Below are positions 1-8,000 of a stretch of DNA of 14,453 bases, piece after piece (position 1 is the first letter of the stretch; each line of letters begins with the position of its first letter). This DNA comes from CAWJEL01 sp964647255 (lineage in GTDB: Bacteria; Chloroflexota; Anaerolineae; CG2-30-64-16). The stretch is from assembly GCA_964647255.1 (NCBI GenBank), contig CAZYGI010000089.1:1-14453 (forward strand), in the 5' to 3' direction. The notes beneath the pieces are model-generated. The model was given only the letters and a program-made list of their open reading frames with translations, was not told the DNA's origin and did not search any database. The translations under genes and the position numbers were made by a program.

Positions 1-1678
1 CGGCGCGCGCGGCGGGCGCGTAGTCGCCGGCGGCCAACCGGGCGGCCAGCCCGGCGCTCCGCGCTGCGACGCGGGCTTGTTCTGCCTCGGCGGCCTGGCC
101 ATCGGCGACCGCGGCCTCGGCCTGGGCGGCCTGATGCTGCCGTGCGTCGCGGGTGCGCAGCTCGCGGGCCAGGTCGGCATCCTCGGCCTCGAGCTCGGCC
201 CGGTGTTTTTCCAGCGCCTTCAACCCTGCCTGGTCGCTCCGATACCGCTCGGCCAACCGCTCGCGCTCCCCGGCGAAGTCGGCCAGCATCCGGTCACGGT
301 GATCGGCGTCGAGGGGCCGGTCACACAGCGGGCACGCGGCGGTCTCGGCGGCCGCCATCATCTCCATCTTCTCCTTGACCGCCTGGCCCTCAGCCTTCAG
401 CCGCTCCAACTCGTGCCGGAGCCCCGCGGCCTGCTCGCCGATCTCGCGCAGTTCGGCTGCGATCGCGTCGCGGCGGCCCTGGTGCTCGGCCAGCCGGGCC
501 AGGATCGCCCCCGCCTCGGCCAACACCGCGGCTTGCTCCTGACCCGCTGCAGCCCTGCGCGCCAGATCGGCCTCGCGGTCGGCCAGGCGGTGATGCTCCG
601 CTTCCAGCGCCAGCCGGGCCTGATCCACCGCCAACTGCGCCCGGCTGAGCTGCTCGCTGACCTGGGTGTGACGCAACAGGCGCGCGTTCCAGGCGGCATC
701 GCCGGCACGAGCCGCTTGAAGCTCGGCCCAACCCGCCTCGATCTCGCCGCGCTGCGCCAGCACCGCCTCGAACTGCGCCAGCCGCGCCTGCGCCGCGTCG
801 AGCTGGCTGCGGCCCTCGCCCAGGTCGCGCTCGGCGCGCGCCAGCCGGCCGCGCAGATCGGCGAGCTGCCGGGCCTGGGCCTGGCGCTCCTGGACGGCCA
901 GCCGCGCCTTGCCCTGCTCCACTTCCGTGGATTTCAGCAGGCTCGCCGCGGCAGCGGCGGACGAACGCGCGGCGTGCAAGCGCGCGTCGTACTCGGCACG
1001 GCGCCCCAGTTCGGCGTCGAAGCCCGCGATCTCACCCGCGATGCGCGCGGCGGCGTCCTTGCGCGCCTGGGCTTCCTCCTTGGCGCGCTGCTCGTACAGA
1101 TCGTAGCGGCTCAGCCCCAGGATGTCGGCCAGGATCTGCTTGCGCTCGCTGGCGGTCTTGACGGTGAAGGAATCAGCCCGACCCTGAAGCAGGAACGCGG
1201 AGTTGACAAACGTCTCGTACTCCATGCGGAGCGTGCGGATGATCAGCATCTGCCGCTCGCGCAGCCCGCCGTCATCGAGGAGCTGCCAGTCACCCAATTC
1301 GCCTGAATTCGAGCCTTCAGGCGGTTTGGGTGTGAGACCGGCTAAAGCCTCAATTCCAGCGGCTGGATTCCACACATAGAAGTGCAGATCGCTCTGTCCG
1401 CGGCCCTTCCGGCTGCGCTGGCGCCAGACGCGGTAGCGCTGCCCGGCCAGGCCGAACTCGAGCTCCACCCACATTTCGGTCTCGCCGAGCGCGATCAGCT
1501 CATCGTCGCGGTCGCCGCGCGCCCGGCCCCACAGGGCCCACGTCATCGCGTCAAGCAGCGCGGACTTGCCGTGGCCGTTGTCGCCGGCCAGGCACGCCAG
1601 GTGGATGCCGCCGAAGTCGAGGGTCTGCTCCTCGCGGTAGCACATGAAGTTACGGAGACGAAGTTTGTGTGGGATCAT
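1..1678 (-). CDS. sbcC: SbcC/Rad50-type SMC-family ATPase, N-terminal 559 codons (truncated by window edge)
   Basis: Reading leftward from ATG at 1678, one open frame runs to the window edge without a stop. It starts MIPHKLRLRNFMCYREEQ, the usual SbcC/Rad50 opening. A Walker A loop GDNGHGKS lies at residues 32-39, and the Q-loop region FVNSAFLLQGRADSF at about 163-177. Long Ala/Glu/Arg-rich coiled coil follows, interrupted by a zinc-hook CPLC at residues 449-452 (bases 323-334). The second coil arm and the Walker B/signature half lie outside. In this family the ATPase works with the SbcD/Mre11 nuclease to process DNA ends and hairpins. No sbcD is visible upstream, where a toxin-antitoxin-like module sits, so the partner may be downstream or elsewhere. 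No clear Shine-Dalgarno precedes the ATG. Residues about 103-131 look like an insertion of repeat-derived sequence. The family assignment is firm; the exact subgroup (SbcC or generic SMC-like ATPase) is less so. Confidence 0.88.
   Translation of the reverse strand, partial: MIPHKLRLRNFMCYREEQTLDFGGIHLACLAGDNGHGKSALLDAMTWALWGRARGDRDDELIALGETEMWVELEFGLAGQRYRVWRQRSRKGRGQSDLHFYVWNPAAGIEALAGLTPKPPEGSNSGELGDWQLLDDGGLRERQMLIIRTLRMEYETFVNSAFLLQGRADSFTVKTASERKQILADILGLSRYDLYEQRAKEEAQARKDAAARIAGEIAGFDAELGRRAEYDARLHAARSSAAAAASLLKSTEVEQGKARLAVQERQAQARQLADLRGRLARAERDLGEGRSQLDAAQARLAQFEAVLAQRGEIEAGWAELQAARAGDAAWNARLLRHTQVSEQLSRAQLAVDQARLALEAEHHRLADREADLARRAAAGQEQAAVLAEAGAILARLAEHQGRRDAIAAELREIGEQAAGLRHELERLKAEGQAVKEKMEMMAAAETAACPLCDRPLDADHRDRMLADFAGERERLAERYRSDQAGLKALEKHRAELEAEDADLARELRTRDARQHQAAQAEAAVADGQAAEAEQARVAARSAGLAARLAAGDYAPAARA
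1305..1356. repeat. Palindromic interspersed-repeat-like element inside sbcC
   Basis: Two arms of about 20 bp form an imperfect inverted repeat around an 11-nt centre. One arm starts GAATTCGAGCCTTCAGGC and the other ends GGCTAAAGCCTCAATTC. Each arm also holds its own mini-palindrome (GCCTTCAGGC type and GGCTAAAGCC). It codes in frame for roughly residues 108-125 of the SbcC-like protein, a Pro/Gly/Ser-rich stretch. Its composition differs from the surrounding GC-rich coding DNA. Palindromes of this style are usually found between genes. That it is an inserted element is my inference. Confidence 0.5.
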
Positions 1679-1683
1679 AGGAA

Positions 1684-1730
1684 ACAGGGATCAGGAACCA
1701 GGGATTACTTTCTCGCCTTGAAATCCCTGG
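1684..1730. repeat. Degenerate heptamer repeat and 9-bp inverted repeat in the DUF5615-sbcC spacer
   Basis: Three 7-bp units stand in a row at 1684-1704: ACAGGGA, TCAGGAA, CCAGGGA. The last unit also forms the left arm of a perfect 9-bp inverted repeat, CCAGGGATT at 1698-1706 with AATCCCTGG at 1722-1730, around a 15-nt loop. It fills almost the whole 53-bp gap between the toxin-like gene and sbcC. There is no T-run on the minus side, so it is a poor intrinsic terminator. Confidence 0.5.
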
Positions 1731-1731
1731 C

Positions 1732-2094
1732 CTATAAGGGTAACAGCCGCACCCTGGCCTTGGACTCATCCACGATCAGCAGCGCGCCTTTCTCAAGCAC
1801 AGATTGGTGCTGGCTGAGTATCGAGGCCAGAAGTGGACCGAGATGTTTGGGCATGACATCCTGGGTGCGCACCTGGATGACGCTGGGACCTGCTGCCCGC
1901 GTAACGGCAAGCACGGCGCCGAAGTCGAGATCGTGGGTGAACACAACGCAATCGTGTTCCCGTGCCCAGTCCATGATTGTGCGATCCGTCGCGTCCGGAG
2001 CACCGATAGTTGACCAGTGAACGGTTTGCCAACCGCGGGATTGAAGCTCCTTGACCCAGTCGGGTGACAGATTCATGTCTATGAGGAGTTTCAT
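1732..2094 (-). CDS. DUF5615 PIN-like protein, probable toxin component
   Basis: This is a 120-residue protein starting MKLLIDMNLSPDWVKELQSR, the hallmark opening of the DUF5615/Mut7-C-like PIN fold, where the LLIDMNL aspartate is an acidic metal-site candidate. The motif DCVVFTHDLDFG at about residues 48-59 supplies further acidic residues. Family members sit beside DUF433 genes and are thought to be ribonuclease-like toxins of type II toxin-antitoxin pairs; no activity can be read from sequence. The length is normal for the family. Its ATG overlaps the upstream DUF433 stop in an ATGA arrangement (2091-2094), which implies translational coupling. The stop TAG at 1732-1734 lies 53 bp before sbcC. 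Confidence 0.85.
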   Translation of the reverse strand: MKLLIDMNLSPDWVKELQSRGWQTVHWSTIGAPDATDRTIMDWAREHDCVVFTHDLDFGAVLAVTRAAGPSVIQVRTQDVMPKHLGPLLASILSQHQSVLEKGALLIVDESKARVRLLPL

Positions 2095-2327
2095 GCGGGA
2101 ACAAGGCCCATCGGAAGCTCAACCTCTTCGACCCGCCATGCGGCGTAGGCCAACGCCTCGCGGATATCCTCCGCCTCCAGATAGGGATATGCTCGGAGAA
2201 TCTTCGCGACCGAATAGCCGGATGCAACCAAGCCAACAACAGTTCCGACCGTGACGCGCATCCCACGTATGCAAGGCTTGCCTCCCATCACGTTAGGATC
2301 AAAGGTTATGCGTTTGAGTCCTTCCAT
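2091..2327 (-). CDS. DUF433 protein, probable antitoxin paired with the DUF5615 gene
   Basis: This is a 78-residue protein, complete for DUF433. It has the core RITFDPNVMGGKPCIRGMRVTV, then a helical region predicted as helix-turn-helix-like (VGLVASGYSVAKILRAYPYLEAEDIREALAYAA) and the usual C-terminal VEEVELP tail. DUF433 proteins are small and often encoded just before DUF5615 toxins, so an antitoxin role, possibly with autoregulation, is the best guess. The ATG shares one base with the stop of the preceding DUF433 gene (TGATG). A clear Shine-Dalgarno, AAGGAGAG, sits about 8 nt upstream inside that gene. This gene and DUF5615 overlap by 4 bp. Confidence 0.87.
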   Translation of the reverse strand: MEGLKRITFDPNVMGGKPCIRGMRVTVGTVVGLVASGYSVAKILRAYPYLEAEDIREALAYAAWRVEEVELPMGLVPA

Positions 2328-2602
2328 CAGTTTTCTCTCCTTACACCACCAATAACACTAATCCGCATTGATCGCGTAATCATTTGACAGAATTTCCAGT
2401 CTGGCGAGGCAGCAGATGTCAACGCCTGTCGGATATCTTCCTCCTCAAGTTCCGGGGACTCTCGGAATAGCTGATCGCGATCAGGGTATAGTACGACTAA
2501 CTCGATGACGCGCTTGACCGTCGGTCGCAAGTCTCGGATGCATGGCTGTCCATTCATGCGAGCGGGATTGACTGTAATCCGATCTAGCTTTGTCATACAC
2601 AC
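2327..2602 (-). CDS. Second, divergent DUF433 protein at the head of the module
   Basis: This 91-residue protein has a second DUF433 core: DRITVNPARMNGQPCIRDLRPTV, then ELEEEDIRQALTSAA. The part corresponding to the predicted DNA-binding helices (KRVIELVVLYPDRDQLFRES) differs strongly from the neighbour. The normal VEEVELP ending is replaced by an unrelated tail ending VIGGVRREN. It may be an extra antitoxin or regulator, or an old partner gene kept because its 3' end carries the next gene's Shine-Dalgarno. ATG codons at 2602 and 2596 are both possible (MCMTKLD or MTKLD). The promoter at 2615-2643 would place the transcript start only a few bases before either. Stop TGA 2327-2329 overlaps the next ATG. 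Confidence 0.8.
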   Translation of the reverse strand: MCMTKLDRITVNPARMNGQPCIRDLRPTVKRVIELVVLYPDRDQLFRESPELEEEDIRQALTSAASPDWKFCQMITRSMRISVIGGVRREN

Positions 2603-2614
2603 ATCACCACTGTA

Positions 2615-2643
2615 ATTCTACGCCCGCATCGCGATCTGGTCAA
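2615..2643 (-). promoter_or_regulatory. Sigma-70-type promoter for the DUF433-DUF433-DUF5615 operon
   Basis: On the minus strand TTGACC (2638-2643) and TAGAAT (2615-2620) are separated by exactly 17 bp. The expected start near 2608 lies 6-12 nt before the two candidate ATGs, so the mRNA would have almost no 5' leader. It lies in the 68-bp gap after the M20 gene and makes the module an independent unit. Confidence 0.7.
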
Positions 2644-2670
2644 CTCGCATCTTTTGCCGGCGCCTCGCCC

Positions 2671-3822
2671 TCAGCCACAAAACTCCTGCGCGACTGCGGT
2701 GTACACATCGGCGCACTGCTGCACGGTGTCCAAATCAATCCACTCGACGTCGGCGTGCGCGCCGGCGCCCGTCGGGCCCAGGATGACGGCAGGTAGACCG
2801 GCAGCGCGGAAGAGCGCGGCGTCGCACCAATACGACGCGCCGCCGACCGCGGCCGGTCGGCCCGTGACCTGCGCCAGGCGCCGCCGGCACAGTTGCACGA
2901 ACGCCGCATCTTCGTCCACGTCGAACGGGTCGCGCGCCAGCCCGCGGGTCAGCACCGCCCGGAATGCGCTGTCGGCCGCGGCGCAGCGATCCAGGATGGC
3001 CTGCACCTGCGCCTGTGCCAGGTCAGCCGTCTCACCGGGAACGGTGCGCCGCTCGACCACCAGCTTGCAGTATGCAGGGTATGAAGAAGGCTCTTGACCG
3101 CCCTGGATCGTTCCGGCGTGGATGGAGCCGCTGCCGAGATAGCGGTGGGTCGGATGGCTGCGCAACTCCCGGTCGTGCCGCTCCAGCTCGACCAGCACCT
3201 GGCCCATCTTGGCGATGGCGTCCACCCCCAGGTGCGGTCGCGAGCCGTGGCCGGCGACGCCGAACGTCTCGACGTCGAACCAGACAAAGCCTTTGTGGCT
3301 GACGTCCAGCGCCATCTCGGTGGGTTCGGTCACGATCACCGCATCGGCCGGCCAGCGGCCTAGTTCACGGATGATGGCCTGGGTGCCGAGGCTGGCGACC
3401 TCTTCGTCGGCCACCGCGGTCACGATCACGTCCCCACGCAGATCGAGCGCCTGCGCCCGTTTCGCCGCGATCAGGCTGGCCGCCACGCCGGCCTTCATGT
3501 CGTAGGCGCCGCGGCCGTACATCCGGTTGCCCTCGATCCGCGCGCCGAAAGGATCTGTCATGCCCGCCAGGCCCACGGTGTCAATGTGGCCGTTGAGCAT
3601 CAGGTTCTTGCCGCCGCCCGAGCCGCGGGCGATGACGATCGCATTCGCCCGGCCGGGCGCGATCTCCTGCACGAACGCCTCCAGCCCGGCGCGGGCCGCC
3701 CAATCGGCGATAAATGCGGTGATCTCACCTTCGCCCCGGGCGCCGGCGATCAGGTCGGGGTTGACCGAGTCAATGCGGACGAGATCCGCGAGCAAAGCGG
3801 TCAATTCGGTGCGATCATCCAT
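2671..3822 (-). CDS. M20-family metallopeptidase/deacylase (ArgE/DapE-like)
   Basis: This is a 383-residue protein, normal for single-chain M20 amidohydrolases that cleave N-acyl amino acids or small peptides in the cytoplasm. All expected metal-site residues are visible: H79 and D81 in NGHIDTV, D108 in GRGAYDMK, the catalytic E140 with E141 in ADEE, E166 in VTEPTE, and H356 in GAGAHADVEWI. The dimerisation/lid domain with GVAGHGSRPHLG lies in the middle. Substrate cannot be decided: acetylornithine deacetylase, succinyl-diaminopimelate desuccinylase and other deacylases share these motifs. It starts 15 bp after the dehydratase gene, on the same strand, so the two are probably co-transcribed and may act in one amino-acid catabolic or salvage step. 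No signal peptide is seen. Confidence 0.88.
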   Translation of the reverse strand: MDDRTELTALLADLVRIDSVNPDLIAGARGEGEITAFIADWAARAGLEAFVQEIAPGRANAIVIARGSGGGKNLMLNGHIDTVGLAGMTDPFGARIEGNRMYGRGAYDMKAGVAASLIAAKRAQALDLRGDVIVTAVADEEVASLGTQAIIRELGRWPADAVIVTEPTEMALDVSHKGFVWFDVETFGVAGHGSRPHLGVDAIAKMGQVLVELERHDRELRSHPTHRYLGSGSIHAGTIQGGQEPSSYPAYCKLVVERRTVPGETADLAQAQVQAILDRCAAADSAFRAVLTRGLARDPFDVDEDAAFVQLCRRRLAQVTGRPAAVGGASYWCDAALFRAAGLPAVILGPTGAGAHADVEWIDLDTVQQCADVYTAVAQEFCG

Positions 3823-3837
3823 GAGATGGCAACTCCT

Positions 3838-4806
3838 TCAGCCAATCTTCCTGAACCACTCCCCGGCCTTCACTACATCCACGTTTCCGCCGCTGAGGAT
3901 CACGCCCACGCGCTTCCCCCGGATGGGATGGCGGTAATTGAAGACCGCGGCCAGCCCTAGCACACCGGTCGGCTCGACCACCAGCTTGAGCCGCGTCCAA
4001 ACAAAATGCATGGCGCGGACCAGGTCGGCGTCGCTCACGGTCAGCATGTCATCCACGTACTGCCGCACCAGCGGGAAGGTGATCTGCCCCAAGGAGGGCG
4101 TGCGCGCGCCGTCGGCGATGGTGTCCGGGTTGTGGACGGTCTGAAGCACGCCGGTCTTGAACGAGCGGGTGGCGTCGTCCCCCGCCTCAGGCTCGACCCC
4201 GATCACCTGGCAGCCGGGCGAGAGGTGCTTGGCTGCGACCGCGCACCCGCTGAGCAGCCCGCCGCCGCCGCATGGGACGAACAGGGTGTCCAGCTCGCCC
4301 ACGTCCTCGATGAGCTCTTTGGCCGCAGTGCCCTGGCCCGCGATGATGTGCGGATGGTCGTAGGGCGGGATCAGGACATAGCCGTGTCGCTCGGCCAGCT
4401 CGTGCGAGATCGCCTCGCGCGTCGCAACTTTGGGATCGTAAATCACAACCTCGGCGCCGTAGTCGCGCGTGGCGGCCAGCTTCTGCGGCGGCGCATCCTG
4501 CGGCATGACAATCGTGGCATGGACGCCCAGGATCTGACACACCAGCGCCAGCGCCTGGGCGTGGTTGCCCGACGAATGGGTGATGACCCCGGCCGCCCGC
4601 TCCGCATCGCCCAGGCGGCTCACCGCGTTGAACGCGCCGCGGAACTTGAACGCGCCGACCCGCTGGAGGTTCTCGCATTTCAGAAACATGCGGTTGTCGC
4701 ACGCCACGTCGAGCAGCCGGGAGGTCGCCACCGGCGTGCGATGTGCCGCGCCCGCGATCCGCTCGGCAGCGGAGGCGATGTCGTCGTAGGTAACAGATAG
4801 GTTCAT
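3838..4806 (-). CDS. PLP-dependent serine/threonine dehydratase (short form, possibly serine racemase-like)
   Basis: This is a 322-residue fold-type II PLP enzyme. The Schiff-base lysine is K54 in GAFKFRGA. The substrate loop SSGNHAQ covers residues 78-84, the phosphate-binding glycine loop GGGG residues 180-183, and a conserved SGGN lies near the C terminus. The family deaminates L-threonine or L-serine to 2-oxobutyrate or pyruvate. There is no C-terminal ACT regulatory domain, so this is not the long, isoleucine-inhibited biosynthetic IlvA. A catabolic enzyme, serine racemase or hydroxyaspartate dehydratase are all possible. It leads a two-gene unit with the M20 gene. The ATG at 4806 is preceded by a 6-bp hairpin about 20 nt upstream and only a weak purine-rich Shine-Dalgarno region (AAAGAG). 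Confidence 0.88.
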   Translation of the reverse strand: MNLSVTYDDIASAAERIAGAAHRTPVATSRLLDVACDNRMFLKCENLQRVGAFKFRGAFNAVSRLGDAERAAGVITHSSGNHAQALALVCQILGVHATIVMPQDAPPQKLAATRDYGAEVVIYDPKVATREAISHELAERHGYVLIPPYDHPHIIAGQGTAAKELIEDVGELDTLFVPCGGGGLLSGCAVAAKHLSPGCQVIGVEPEAGDDATRSFKTGVLQTVHNPDTIADGARTPSLGQITFPLVRQYVDDMLTVSDADLVRAMHFVWTRLKLVVEPTGVLGLAAVFNYRHPIRGKRVGVILSGGNVDVVKAGEWFRKIG

Positions 4807-4825
4807 TTAGTCGGCTCTTTGTTTG

Positions 4826-4840
4826 TCACGCATAGCGTGA
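4826..4840. promoter_or_regulatory. Small perfect hairpin just upstream of the dehydratase gene
   Basis: TCACGC (4826-4831) and GCGTGA (4835-4840) form a perfect 6-bp stem with a 3-nt loop, 20-34 nt before the ATG at 4806. No T-tract follows in the direction of transcription, so it is not a terminator. It may be an operator or mRNA structure, or a border of the adjacent palindromic repeat. Confidence 0.35.
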
Positions 4841-4960
4841 GCGGGTTACCGAATCAGCCTGCGGTGCGGCAAGTCATAAGCGAAGAATCTCCACCCCCGC
4901 CTGACAAGATTCTTCGCTGACCTTGACTCGACCACAGCAATCTCTGGACCAACCCGCTCA
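4838..4960. repeat. Nested palindromic intergenic element (MITE/REP-like) downstream of glyQS
   Basis: Two perfect inverted repeats are nested. The outer one is TGAGCGGGTT (4838-4847) with AACCCGCTCA (4951-4960). The inner one is AGCGAAGAATCT (4879-4890) with AGATTCTTCGCT (4907-4918) around a 16-nt loop. On the minus strand the element opens with a CATTCTGAGCG-type sequence followed by AGCGAAGAATCT, a layout I recognise from dispersed palindromes in several bacterial phyla. It occupies most of the 196-bp gap between glyQS and the dehydratase gene. The inner hairpin could also slow transcription leaving glyQS, but lacks a T-tract. Confidence 0.55.
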
Positions 4961-5002
4961 GAATGACGATCGTGATTTTCTGGAACCTGGTTGATCTGGG
5001 AT

Positions 5003-8000
5003 TTAGAACCCCTGCAACTGGCTCAGATCCGCGATGCCGTCGGGCAGGGCGGCGATGCGCTGGACCAGCGCCAGCCGCGCCTGCCGCACGGCCGGGTCGT
5101 CGGCCATCACCAGCACATCGGTGAAGAAGCGGTTGATCGGCTCACGCAGGGCCCGCAGGACCTCCGCCAAGTCGGCGATGCTGACCGCTGATCGCTGACC
5201 ACTGACCGCTGCCCCCTGCCACGCCTCGTACAGCCCCCGCGTCGCCGGCTCGGTGTAATGTTCGGCCGCGATGGCGTAGGTCTCCGGCAGGTTCCGCACG
5301 ATGCGCTTGCAGCGGGCGTAGGCCGTAAAGACGTCGTTCCAGTCGGCCGCCTTCACCAGCCCGGCCAGTTCGCGGGCAGCCGCCGCAGCGCGCGCCGGGT
5401 CGTGACCCTGTTCGGCCAGGACGGCAGTGACCGCATCGTGCGGCAGCCCCTGGTCGCGCAGCCACGCGTACAGGCGGTCGCGCACGAAGCTGAGCACGTC
5501 GGCCAGGATCGCCCCGTCCGCCTTCACCGGCAGCAGCGCGGCCGCGGCGCGGATGGCGGGCCGCAGATCGAACGGCTGCGCCAGCCCGGCCAACGCCTGC
5601 ACTAGCCCCAGCGCATCGCGGCGCAGCCCGAACGGATCGGCGGTCGCGGTGGGCGCCAGGCCGACCGCAAAGAGGCCGACCAGCGAGTCGAGCCGATTCG
5701 CCAGCCCCAGCGCCAGGCCCGGCCGGGTCACCGGCAGGCTGTCGCCCTGCGAGCGCGGCAGGTACGCCTCGAAAATCGCGGTCGCCACCGCATCGCTCTC
5801 GCCGGAGAGGCGGGCGTACTCGCGCCCCATGATCCCCTGCAGCGAGGTCATCTCGACGACCATCTGCGTCGCCAGGTCGCTCTTGCTCAGGCTGGCCGCG
5901 CGGACGGTCGTCGCCAGATCGGCTTCGTCCAGCCCCAGCATCCGGCCAACCTGCGGCGCGAGCGTCTCCAGCCGGCGCACCTTGTCGAGCATCGAGCCAA
6001 GCTTCTCCTGGAAGGTCAGCGTCGCCAGCCGCGGGGTGAACGCCTCCAGCTTGTGCGCAGCATCGGCCCGATAGAAGTAAGCCGCATCGGCGTAGCGCGC
6101 CCGGATCACGCCCTCGTTCCCGGCCTGCACCACCTCGGCGTACTCGCTGCCACCGTTGCGGACGGTGACGAAGTAGGGAAGTAGCCTCCCCGCCGCATCC
6201 ACGACCGGGAAATACCGCTGATGCTTTTTCATCACCGTGATCAGCACATCCTTCGGCAGGCGCAGATAGTCGGACTCGAAGTTGCCGCGGATCGCGGTCG
6301 GCTGCTCCACCAGGTCGGTGACTTCGTCTAGCAGCCCCGGATCGTCGGGGATGCTCCCACCGACCTCGGCCGCCAGCGCGGCCACCTGTGCCACGATCGC
6401 AGCCTGCCGCGCGGCGCGATCCACGATGACGTGGTGGCTGGCGAGCAGCGGCAGATAGGTATCGGCGGAGGCGACTTCCAGCGCAGGCGAGCCCTCGGCG
6501 CGCGGGCCGTAGGTCATGCGCCCCGCGGCCAGACCAGCGTAGGCGAACGGGATCACCGCGTCGCCCAACAGCGAGACAAACCAGCGGATCGGCCGGGAGA
6601 AGGCGACGCCCGATGCGTTCCAGCGCATCGTCTTGACGATCTTGATCCCTGCGACCAGCCCCGGCAGCGCCTCTGCCAGCACCTCGGCGGTCGGCCGGCC
6701 CGTGCGGCGCACCACTGCAAAGGCGTAGCGGCCCGCGCCTTCCTGGCGCACTTCCAACGCCTCGACCGGCAGCCCGTACTTGCGCGCAAAGCCGACCGCC
6801 GCAGGCGTGGCCGCGCCCGCGGCGTCGAACGCGCGCTCGGCCGGCGGGCCTTTCACCACCGTTTCCTCGTCGGCCTGCTCGGGTGCGAGCCCTTTCACCA
6901 GCACCGCCAGTCGCCGCGGCGTCCCTGAGATGTAAACCTCATCGTAAGCCAGCCGCAGATCAGCCAGCAGCTTCGGCACGGCCACCTTCAGTTGGTTGAG
7001 CGCGTCCACCAGGTCGTGCCCGGGCAGCTCCTCCGTGCCGATTTCAAGCAGATAAGCACTGGGAGCGAAAGACCTGGGACCGGGGAGATTTGCCATCTGC
7101 TCCCCTGCTTCCCTGCTCCCCTGCTCCTCCGCTCCTCCGCTCTCGGCCAGCCACGGATACTCCTCCCGCTCCCGCTGCTCGATGTACGCGATCGAGACCT
7201 GCCGCGCCAGATCGCGCATCTTGGCGAAGTAATATGCACGCTCGGTCACGCCGATGGCGCCGCGGGCATCCAGCAGGTTGAAGGTGTGCGAGCAGCGCAG
7301 CACGTAATCGTGCGCCGGGATCACCAGCCGGTGCGCCAGGCAGCTCTTCGCCTCGGCCTCGAACAGCTCGTACATTGCCTTAAGGCGGCCCACGTCCGCG
7401 ATCTCGAAATCGTACTTGCAGTGCTCGATCTCCGGCAGCTTCAGCACGTCGCCGTAGGTCCGGTGGCCATCCCAGTCAATCTGCCAAACCTCCTTGACCC
7501 CTTGCAGGTACATGACGATGCGTTCGAGGCCATAGGTGTACTCGATCGGCACGGGCTCCAGCGGGTAGCCGCCGGCCTGCTGGAAATAGGTGTACTGGGT
7601 GATCTCCAACCCGTCGAGCCAGACCTCCCAGCCCAAGCCCCACGCGCCCAGCGCAGGCGATTCCCAGTTGTCCTCCACGAACCGGATGTCGTGCTGGTCG
7701 CGGTCAATGCCGATGGCCTCCAGGCTGCGCAGATAGAGTTCCTGCGAATTCTCCGGCGCGGGCTTGAGGATCACCTGAAACTGCGTATGCATCTGCATCC
7801 GATTCGGGTTCTCGGCGTAGCGGCCGTCGTCAGGACGGTAGCTCGGTTCGGCGTAGGCCACGTTCCACGGCTCCGGCCCCAGCACGCGCAACACGGTGGC
7901 CGGGTTCGCCGTCCCCGCACCCACCTTCTCGCTGTACGGCTGCCAGACCAGGCAGCCCTGCGCGGCCCAATACTCCTGAAGCCGCATGATCACTTCTTGA

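Noticed and set aside
77..1306. Plus-strand open frame of 409 codons
   Set aside because: The minus strand here encodes a clear SbcC/Rad50 protein with Walker A and zinc hook; the plus frame is a Leu/Gly/Ala/Arg-rich shadow.
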